NCBI GenBank assembly: GCA_964606415.1
Contig: CAZSGN010000131.1
Coordinates: 1-7,662, forward strand
From: CAZSGN01 sp964606415
GTDB taxonomy: Bacteria; Bacteroidota; Bacteroidia; Bacteroidales; JBBRXJ01
Length of the DNA stretch: 7,662 bases
Direction: 5' to 3'
The notes below the pieces were generated by a model that was not told the DNA's origin, did not search any database, and saw nothing but the letters and a program-made list of their open reading frames with translations. Below are positions 1 through 5,802 of the stretch, piece after piece; the stretch's first letter is position 1; every line of letters starts with the position of its first letter. The position numbers were made by a program, and so were the translations under genes.

Positions 1-2141
1 GTGTGGTTTATGGTATGTTCTCTTGAGTAATTGGTTAGATGGTAAAAGCTGCTGTTGATGTCAAAGATATCTCCTGTTTTATAAGAAGTAAGGGCAATTG
101 CGTCATGGCTTATTTCAAAGATATTTCTGAATTTTTGTTCATTAAAGATTAAGGATTTCTGCGCTTCCTGCTTTTGTATAGAAACACTGGACTGTTTGAC
201 AAGGGTTTCTATAACTCCTTTTTTTAATGGCACATCTTTCTTTTTAATGATGCATATAATTCCTTTTAAGGCATCACTATAATCGAACCCCATTGCGTAA
301 GTGTATGCGTCTTGGTGTTTATTGATTTCATGAAGAAATGGTTGTATTGGCTCCGGGGCATCTTTTTCTTCCGGGAAAATGGAGTGGAAAGATAGTGGAA
401 ATAATTGTTGATGGTATAATTGTTTTTTATTTTCTGCATTAATCTGATTAGGGATTTTGATATCCGTATAATTATCCGGAATTTTATTAGCTGTTTCTGT
501 CCAATAATGGCCTGAAATGCTGTGAGATCGTATATTAAAATGTTGACATTCTTTATTACAAAAAAGTATTAAAATAAGTGCATCTGAAGTAATGTTCCGG
601 ATTTTGTGGCAGATGTGAAGATAGATGTCATCATGAATATTAAATTTTAATAACTCATGTGTGTTTTGACTCAGGATATTGAGGTCTTTGATGTGCTCAT
701 TGATTTGTTTTTCTGCGATTCGTCTCTCAGAAACGTCACGGCCATTCATGATAACTCCGATTAATTTGTTTTGCTCATCCCGTAACGCTTTTCCTGATGT
801 TTCTATCCATGTGTAATGGCCTTTTTGATTAAGATAACGTAGCTGAATATTTGAAAAGTAATCATTATCGCTGTTGATGATTTCCAGAATGAATGCTAAG
901 GATGTTTTGTCCTCCGGATGTATCATATGATAAAAGGAATGTCCCAGCAGAGTATTCGTTTTGTTTCCGGTTAGGCGTTCGTAAGAAGGACTTAAGTAAT
1001 GAATTTCTCCTTTTGTATTGAGAATAACGACAATATCGGTCATGTTATCAAGAATATGCCTGAGAAATTTCTCATTTTCTTTTAGTTTGCTTTCAGCTCT
1101 TTTTCTTTCTGTCGTATCTCTCGTGCTCCCGATAATGCCTATTGGCTCATGTTTGTGATTGTATATAAAATCGGTGGTAATTTCAACCCATATTTTTTCC
1201 CCTGATTTATGAACGCCTTCAATATCTAAGTGGAGAGGGGTTGAAATAGGTTTGTTTTCTTTGATTTGGCTAAGTTTTTTCTTCAATATATCCTTGATAT
1301 ATTCGTATGATTTTTCAGTAAAAATTTGCTTGAGGTGGATGTTTTCTCGTTCTTCAAGGTTATAACCAAAGATTTTTTCTGTAGATGGGCTTAGATAGGT
1401 AAAGTTCAGGTCAAGGTCCATGGTCCAGATAACATCATGTATATTTTGAGTAACCAGTTCATATAGTTTTTGACTGCGTTTTAGTTCCATTTCTGTCTGG
1501 ACAGATACTGATAGTTGATGTCCAAGTTCTATATTATAGCTAAGCTGGGTTTCTATCATCCGGCCTAATGACAGCATGTATTGATAGGCTTTTGTTACTT
1601 GATCTTCATCAAACCCGGGTGCTTGTTGTAATGCTTCCCAGTATTCGGATGGGTCAATATGGTTGGATTGTGCAAAGGAATTGCTGTTTTCCTGGGAAAA
1701 GTGTTGTTGATTAAGTTTGTAGGGCCCCAGAATGATAAATGCCAGGGTCATTTCTTTTATTTTAAGAGGAATTAGTTTTTTATGGAGGTTTATTTCACAA
1801 GTTATGTCTGTTGGGGAGTCCAACCGATTTAATTCATCAACCGGGAAGTTTTTATGGCAGTCAAATGTTGAGATATCGCGCTTGTTATGGTATAATTCGC
1901 ATATGCGAGGCAGGCCTTTTGTGAGTACTGCTTCGCCACGTGGGGTTATAAGAGCTACAGGAAAAGATGTGAGATCATGAAAACGATCTAATAGCGCTGA
2001 GAGTAGTTTAATGTCAATAAGTTGACTAATGTTGAGCTGCCTTAGTTCTTCGCTGGATTGGAATAATCTTCCTCTTAGCTCTGCATTCTCTTTTTCCAAC
2101 TCTGCAATTCTGATTTTAAGCTTTTCCGGAGATTCTGACAT
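1..2141 (-). CDS. PocR-PAS multidomain sensory protein, probable sensor histidine kinase (partial, C-terminus off the left edge)
   Basis: The first 713 codons are present; the frame is still open at position 1. The ATG at 2141-2139 is the only plausible start, because an in-frame TAA lies eight codons upstream (2165-2163) with no other start between. Residues 5-35 are a likely coiled coil (IAELEKENAELRGRL). Residues about 40-205 match a PocR ligand-binding domain: an LLDRFHDLTSFPVALITPRG start, cysteines C81, C95 and C115 where family members carry conserved Cys, and an EALQQAP...DQVTKAYQYM tail. PAS domains follow at about 226-347 (ends STRDTTERK) and 357-475 (HPEDK, ends GRDVSERR), a GAF-like segment at about 484-655, and a third PAS from about 669, cut by the window edge. 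No membrane segment or signal peptide is visible, so it should sense a cytosolic signal. A HisKA/HATPase module is expected further left but not seen; a diguanylate cyclase or other output is also possible. It lies 93 bp downstream of the hybrid kinase on the same strand. Confidence 0.9.
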   Translation of the reverse strand, partial: MSESPEKLKIRIAELEKENAELRGRLFQSSEELRQLNISQLIDIKLLSALLDRFHDLTSFPVALITPRGEAVLTKGLPRICELYHNKRDISTFDCHKNFPVDELNRLDSPTDITCEINLHKKLIPLKIKEMTLAFIILGPYKLNQQHFSQENSNSFAQSNHIDPSEYWEALQQAPGFDEDQVTKAYQYMLSLGRMIETQLSYNIELGHQLSVSVQTEMELKRSQKLYELVTQNIHDVIWTMDLDLNFTYLSPSTEKIFGYNLEERENIHLKQIFTEKSYEYIKDILKKKLSQIKENKPISTPLHLDIEGVHKSGEKIWVEITTDFIYNHKHEPIGIIGSTRDTTERKRAESKLKENEKFLRHILDNMTDIVVILNTKGEIHYLSPSYERLTGNKTNTLLGHSFYHMIHPEDKTSLAFILEIINSDNDYFSNIQLRYLNQKGHYTWIETSGKALRDEQNKLIGVIMNGRDVSERRIAEKQINEHIKDLNILSQNTHELLKFNIHDDIYLHICHKIRNITSDALILILFCNKECQHFNIRSHSISGHYWTETANKIPDNYTDIKIPNQINAENKKQLYHQQLFPLSFHSIFPEEKDAPEPIQPFLHEINKHQDAYTYAMGFDYSDALKGIICIIKKKDVPLKKGVIETLVKQSSVSIQKQEAQKSLIFNEQKFRNIFEISHDAIALTSYKTGDIFDINSSFYHLTNYSREHTINH

Positions 2142-2151
2142 GAGGCGACTG

Positions 2152-2172
2152 GTATTGTTTTTTTAACAATAC
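2152..2172 (-). other. Perfect 8-bp hairpin in the leader of the PocR-PAS gene
   Basis: GTATTGTT (2152-2159) and AACAATAC (2165-2172) are perfect inverted repeats around a 5-base loop, ending 10 bases before the ATG at 2141. Neither strand shows a T-run after the stem, so it is not a normal intrinsic terminator. It could be an operator or an mRNA hairpin affecting translation start. The stem is AT-rich and could be chance. Confidence 0.4.
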
Positions 2173-2201
2173 TTACGAGTCATCTTCTACTTATGTTTCG
2201 A

Positions 2202-2234
2202 ATAAAGTATTATTTATATGATGTCAGGAGCAAA
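2202..2234 (-). promoter_or_regulatory. Possible Bacteroidota-type promoter for the PocR-PAS gene
   Basis: Read on the minus strand, TTTG (2234-2231) is followed after 21 bases by TACTTTAT (2209-2202). The Bacteroidota primary-sigma consensus is TTTG, a 19-21 base spacer, then TAnnTTTG; here the second box has two mismatches. It would start transcription near 2195, place the 2152-2172 hairpin in the leader and allow expression apart from the upstream kinase. AT-rich DNA gives such matches by chance, so readthrough from the kinase gene remains possible. Confidence 0.25.
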
Positions 2235-5200
2235 CTATTTTGTTTCTGACTTTGATCTCTTTGATAAACATCCTTTAATAATACTTAATAGTTCTGTGGG
2301 TTTATATGGTTTACAAATGAAATCACTTCCTCCGGCAGAAAGGGAGTTTGCTCTTTCTGCCGCCCCGGTGGCAATAGCTCCTTGTGCAATAACCGGGCAA
2401 GAGAATTTATCAGTAAAATAGGTGATATGGTCATAACGATTTTCAATGTTGCTAAGAATATCAACCAGGCAAATATCCGGGTTAGTTTGTTGCGTTGATT
2501 GTAAATCCGGATATTGTCCGGTAAAGTGGTTTATATTTATTCTTGTTGGTTTAAGTATGGTTTGAATATATTGAAAGTATTTTTCGTCTGGTTCAAGTAT
2601 GCCAATCGTAAATCCCGACCAGTCATATTGGTGAGAAATACTTGTTTTACCATCCCACCTGTAATCATAATGGAGGGGATGGTAAGGCAATTCAAAGTAA
2701 AAAATACTTCCTTCACCGGGTTTTGATCTCATTTGGATTGCCCCTCCCATTAATTCAACGATTTCTTTCGTGATAGAAAGACCCAGGCCAGTGCCTCCAT
2801 ATTTACGGTTGCTGCCTTCTTGGGCTTGTTTAAAACGGTCAAAAATAATGGATTGATCTTCCGGAGAAATCCCAATGCCTGTATCCCGGATAAAATAACG
2901 AATAACATCGGGGGAAACCCGCTCGTATCCAAAAGTAATAGCGCCTTCGTCAGTGAATTTCGCGGCATTGGTAAACAAGTTAATAAATAGTTGTTTTAGC
3001 CGGTAACCATCACAAACGATTTCTGCTTCCTGATCCGGAAGCCCGATATAAGGAATGAGTTTCAAATGGCTTTTGTCTAGTCTGTCCAGTTCCTGTGCAA
3101 ATAATGTGTTTAGTTCACGAATCGTATCGTTTAGCGATGTCTTCATGGGTTGTATGCTTATTTGCCCGGCTTCTATCTTAGATATGTCTATAATGTCGTT
3201 GATCGTGTTTAGCAATTGTTTGCTATTGCTATCAATGGCCTGTATTAATTTATTTTTCTCATCATTATCCAGACTGTCGTTTTTTAGTAATTGGCAGAAA
3301 CCAATGATGCCATTCATGGGAGTTCTGATTTCATGAGACATGTTTGCCAGAAATGCTGATTTGAGACGGTTAGATTCTTCTGCTTTTTGTTTGTCTTTTT
3401 CTGCCCGTAATTTTCTTAAGGTGATACTGATTTCTTGAGTAAAAAGCCGGGTTGTTTTACTGTTTTCGAAACGGAACCCCAGGGGATAGATAAATACAAT
3501 ATTACCAACCAGTTCATTATTGAGCAGGATCCCAATGCTGTAGATGTTGCCGGCATTCATTAATTTTTCTAGCATTCGGGATATACGCCATGATAATTGT
3601 TGAAAAGTTAATTTATATAGGCCGCCCGTAAACTTTTCAACATGCCCGCTTTTAAGTGTATAGATAGTGTTGTCATAATAATAAGTTCTTCCGACAGGAT
3701 GCCATCCTGTTAATTGAATGATTTTTTCTTGAATTTCACTAAAGCCGCTAATGGCTTTAGTGATTATTGTTTTGGTGCTGCTGTTGATCTTGTTGACTAT
3801 AATGTATGCCTTTGGGTGCAATGCCTGCATCTTTTCGGCGATCCAGGTATATATGTTTTCTTCGTTAACCTGATCAACAAGTTCCATAGCGCTTTGGGTT
3901 AGGAATTGGTTGTTTTTCAGATATTTTCTTTCTGTCTCCTGTATTTTTTTTCTTTCTGTGATGTCACGGCAGCTGGCAATAATACCCCTGGCTTCCCCTT
4001 TTTCATTAAGCAGAATGCTGTTTTTGCTTTCAAGCCAGATGGTCCCCTGGTTGTCTTTTATTACCCGAAACGCTTGTTTTGGGATAAATCCTTTTTTTAA
4101 TCCTTCATGGAAATTATCCTGTATTTTTTTTTGATCCTCCGGATGGATAATATCGAATAATGAACGGGATAAGAGTTGATTTTGTTTATATCCAAGAAGG
4201 TCATGATGGGCTGGGCTTATATATTTAAAATGATAGTTTTCATCCAGTAAACAAAGGAGATCTTGCATATTTTCGGTAATTGTCCTAAATAATTCTTCAT
4301 TTTCCTCAAGTTCTTTTTGTGTTTGTTTTTGTTCAGTGACATCTCTGAAAAAGATGCAGGTGTGACGCATACCATAAATATCAATAGGGAAGATGATCTG
4401 ACGCAAATCTAAATATTTATTTTTCTCCTGGTTGTAGCAGCGGATTTCATAATGATGACTAGTCTGTGTATCTTGAGCGTGAAAGATACTTGTTCGTTGA
4501 TCATTTTCTATAACTTTTATGATATGTTTATCAAGTAATTTATTTAATTCATGGCATTTAGCCCCCAGGCTGTCTTTTTTTGTTATCCCAAGCATATCCG
4601 TCATTGCTTCATTCCATTCAATAATTCGATCATCCGGGTCAATGAGTATAATGCCTTCGATGGATTGTTCGATGATGCTTCTGAATTTTTCTTCGTTACG
4701 GAGGAGTGCTTCCTGGTATTCCTGCAGATCATGCAGGTTTTGGCCAAAGGCAGTAAAAACATGTCCTTTCTCTGCTGATATTCCGGGTAAAATCGTCCAT
4801 TGGACGGATATAGAAGAATCTTCTGTCTGGTATCTTACCTTGCGGCTGATAGGGTTTTGTTCTTCATCATCATTATTCTGTCTCTGATAACTGTTTATAA
4901 TATCTTCTTTTTTAATTGATAATGAATGAAAGAGATTGTTTTCCGCTCCTCCTTTATGCATTTTTTTTAAGAAGTTGACCGAAGCATTGGTATATAATAT
5001 TTCTCCTTTATCATTAAACCGGATTACATATCTCTCTTCTTTTCCGGAGCAAGCTTGTATTTTGGGATTTAAATCCAAAAAATAGGGGTCGTTTGATAAT
5101 GCCAGCCAGGCCTGGCTGATTAGAAGGCTTCCAATGTGGCTGAAGTTTTCTTCGAAGCTTTTGGGTGTGTATGTGTTTGAAACTTTTATTGCTTTACCTG

Positions 5201-5507
5201 GGTAAAACAGTATGTATCCAATATTTTTAGAAAATAGTTTTAGTGGTAAATAATAATAATCGGCAGAGGAAAAAGCGTGTTGATATGATTTGGGGTTCTT
5301 TTTTTTGTTGGTTTGATGTTGATGTTTTGATTCATTAAGGTTAGGTGTGTTATCTGTTTTAAATACTAATTCATCCAGTGGGTTGTAAACGATAAAAGGA
5401 CATTTAACTATTTTTGAGATGGTGGAAATCCACTGTAAAACATTCTTTTGGGCAAAATAAGTTTTAAGAAATGTGTTGATGGGGCTGTTTTGAGATGTTG
5501 TTTTCAT
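2235..5507 (-). CDS. Hybrid sensor histidine kinase with PAS/GAF sensory array and degenerate receiver
   Basis: Complete 1090-residue protein from the ATG at 5507; a TTG six codons upstream (5525) is an alternative start. Domains in order: residues about 10-155, a PocR-like or GAF-like sensory region without the usual Cys set; a diverged PAS at about 160-265; PAS at about 275-400 (ends FRDVTEQK); PAS at about 405-520 (HPEDQ, ends CRDITERK); a GAF-like domain at about 534-702; HisKA with phospho-acceptor H725 in ANMSHEIRTPMNG; HATPase_c with N box (NLFTNAAKF, near 845), G1 (DTGIGI, near 874), F box (IFDRFKQ) and G2 (GGTGLGLS, near 905). The kinase core is intact and should autophosphorylate. 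The receiver (about 965-1085) keeps D1016 and K1066 but has EPDE in the acidic pocket and Gly1043 where Thr/Ser is usual, so phosphorelay may be weak or absent. No transmembrane helix is seen, implying a cytosolic sensor. No response regulator with a DNA-binding domain is in the window, so its target is unknown. Confidence 0.95.
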   Translation of the reverse strand: MKTTSQNSPINTFLKTYFAQKNVLQWISTISKIVKCPFIVYNPLDELVFKTDNTPNLNESKHQHQTNKKKNPKSYQHAFSSADYYYLPLKLFSKNIGYILFYPGKAIKVSNTYTPKSFEENFSHIGSLLISQAWLALSNDPYFLDLNPKIQACSGKEERYVIRFNDKGEILYTNASVNFLKKMHKGGAENNLFHSLSIKKEDIINSYQRQNNDDEEQNPISRKVRYQTEDSSISVQWTILPGISAEKGHVFTAFGQNLHDLQEYQEALLRNEEKFRSIIEQSIEGIILIDPDDRIIEWNEAMTDMLGITKKDSLGAKCHELNKLLDKHIIKVIENDQRTSIFHAQDTQTSHHYEIRCYNQEKNKYLDLRQIIFPIDIYGMRHTCIFFRDVTEQKQTQKELEENEELFRTITENMQDLLCLLDENYHFKYISPAHHDLLGYKQNQLLSRSLFDIIHPEDQKKIQDNFHEGLKKGFIPKQAFRVIKDNQGTIWLESKNSILLNEKGEARGIIASCRDITERKKIQETERKYLKNNQFLTQSAMELVDQVNEENIYTWIAEKMQALHPKAYIIVNKINSSTKTIITKAISGFSEIQEKIIQLTGWHPVGRTYYYDNTIYTLKSGHVEKFTGGLYKLTFQQLSWRISRMLEKLMNAGNIYSIGILLNNELVGNIVFIYPLGFRFENSKTTRLFTQEISITLRKLRAEKDKQKAEESNRLKSAFLANMSHEIRTPMNGIIGFCQLLKNDSLDNDEKNKLIQAIDSNSKQLLNTINDIIDISKIEAGQISIQPMKTSLNDTIRELNTLFAQELDRLDKSHLKLIPYIGLPDQEAEIVCDGYRLKQLFINLFTNAAKFTDEGAITFGYERVSPDVIRYFIRDTGIGISPEDQSIIFDRFKQAQEGSNRKYGGTGLGLSITKEIVELMGGAIQMRSKPGEGSIFYFELPYHPLHYDYRWDGKTSISHQYDWSGFTIGILEPDEKYFQYIQTILKPTRININHFTGQYPDLQSTQQTNPDICLVDILSNIENRYDHITYFTDKFSCPVIAQGAIATGAAERANSLSAGGSDFICKPYKPTELLSIIKGCLSKRSKSETK
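2333..2362. repeat. 10-bp perfect inverted repeat inside the receiver coding region
   Basis: CGGCAGAAAG (2333-2342) and CTTTCTGCCG (2353-2362) are exact inverted repeats around a 10-base spacer. They fall in the receiver segment of the hybrid kinase encoding residues around 1049-1058 (AERANSLSAG), shortly before K1066. The protein aligns normally with receivers here, so it is not an insertion. Confidence 0.6.
3598..3642. repeat. 12-bp perfect inverted repeat inside the kinase GAF coding region
   Basis: TGTTGAAAAGTT (3598-3609) and AACTTTTCAACA (3631-3642) are exact inverted repeats separated by 21 bases. They encode the VEKFTGGLYKLTFQQ part of the GAF-like domain. This is the longest exact inverted repeat I found in the window and the first of three within 166 bp. 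Confidence 0.65.
3694..3710. repeat. 17-bp odd palindrome inside the kinase GAF coding region
   Basis: ACAGGATG and CATCCTGT flank a single central base. The site encodes part of LTGWHPVGR. It sits 51 bases right of the 3598-3642 repeat and 25 bases left of the 3736-3763 repeat. Confidence 0.55.
3736..3763. repeat. 11-bp perfect hairpin repeat inside the kinase GAF coding region
   Basis: TCACTAAAGCC (3736-3746) and GGCTTTAGTGA (3753-3763) are exact inverted repeats around a 6-base loop, giving a stable stem in either transcript. On the plus strand the stem is followed by TTATTGTTTTGG, a weak T-rich tail. It encodes TKAISGFSE of the kinase. Confidence 0.65.
5103..5118. repeat. 16-bp perfect palindrome near the 5' end of the kinase gene
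   Basis: CAGCCAGGCCTGGCTG is perfectly self-complementary and GC-rich against an AT-rich background. It encodes the SQAWLA stretch ending the N-terminal sensory domain (about residue 130). It may be chance or a DNA-binding site. Confidence 0.5.
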
Positions 5508-5570
5508 TTGTGTTGTATAAAGCAATTTTTTTATTTTTTAATCGCAGGTTATACCTAACCAGCGCATTAT

Positions 5571-5603
5571 TTTGTTCCACTCGCATCGCTTAACTTAGAT
5601 TTA
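5571..5603 (+). promoter_or_regulatory. Candidate Bacteroidota-type promoter for the debranching enzyme
   Basis: TTTG (5571-5574) is followed after exactly 21 bases by TAGATTTA (5596-5603), which matches the TAnnTTTG box except for its last base. Transcription would begin near 5610, giving a leader of about 190 bases that carries the small ORF at 5728. Chance is possible in such AT-rich DNA. Confidence 0.35.
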
Positions 5604-5620
5604 ATAATCTTTAAAGTTAA
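5590..5620. promoter_or_regulatory. Imperfect dyad overlapping the candidate promoter
   Basis: TTAACTT-AGATT (5590-5601) pairs with AATCT (5606-5610) and AAGTTAA (5614-5620), leaving a 4-base loop and a 3-base bulge on one side. It covers the TAGATTTA box, a placement typical of a repressor operator. The composition is AT-rich, so significance is limited. Confidence 0.3.
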
Positions 5621-5727
5621 AATATTTTTTTGGAATGATATTTGACCGTAAAGGATTATGATGATGTTTTTTTTATAAATGCTTAATGTTAAAAATTGTT
5701 TTCTTTATTATTTTTAAGGCCTTATAT

Positions 5728-5802
5728 ATGAGTCTTAATTTATTTATTCATAATCCATTATTAGAAAATAGTGTTATTTATATATTTAATCACGAATTAT
5801 GA
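5728..5802 (+). CDS. Possible 24-residue upstream ORF, coupled to the debranching enzyme start
   Basis: ATG at 5728 opens a 24-codon frame ending in TGA (5800-5802), which overlaps the debranching enzyme ATG (5799-5801) as ATGA, the usual layout of translational coupling. AAGG (5716-5719) lies 8 bases before its ATG and could act as a weak Shine-Dalgarno site, whereas the debranching enzyme ATG has none. The peptide (MSLNLFIHN...YIFNHEL) resembles no family I know. It could be a leader peptide, a coupling device or a chance ORF. Confidence 0.3.
   Translation: MSLNLFIHNPLLENSVIYIFNHEL

Larger units (their letters stand above)
5508..5798. other. Divergent intergenic region between the hybrid kinase and the debranching enzyme
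   Basis: About 290 very AT-rich bases separate two divergent starts, so both promoters should lie here. Contents: a candidate plus-strand promoter (5571-5603), an imperfect dyad (5590-5620) over its second box, a 10-bp palindrome TAAGGCCTTA (5715-5724), and a 24-codon ORF (5728-5802). For the kinase, TAACTTTA (5619-5612, minus strand) resembles the Bacteroidota second box but has no TTTG at the right distance upstream. No RNA gene or terminator is evident. Confidence 0.7.

Noticed and set aside
921..932. 12-bp palindrome TATCATATGATA, and a similar TCGCATATGCGA at 1897-1908
   Set aside because: About two 12-bp palindromes are expected by chance in a window of this size.
1285..1303. AATATATC/GATATATT hairpin with a 3-base loop
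   Set aside because: It consists almost wholly of A and T, so an 8-bp arm is readily found by chance in this DNA.
1732..1980. 82-codon plus-strand frame inside the PocR-PAS gene
   Set aside because: It is antisense to a clear PocR domain coding frame and its product resembles no family I recognise.
2152..2172. The hairpin in the intergenic gap as an intrinsic terminator of the kinase gene
   Set aside because: No T-run follows the stem in the direction of transcription, and the stem is poor in G and C.
2218..2421. 67-codon plus-strand frame overlapping the kinase 3' end
   Set aside because: It is antisense to the receiver coding region and has no family resemblance; it appears to be a shadow frame.
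4519..4887. 122-codon plus-strand frame, the longest antisense frame
   Set aside because: It is opposite well-matched PAS coding sequence and its Ser/Phe/Leu-rich product is typical of a reverse-frame artefact.
5508..5798. A riboswitch or small RNA gene in the intergenic region
   Set aside because: The sequence is too AT-rich and lacks any recognisable conserved core or strong multi-stem structure.
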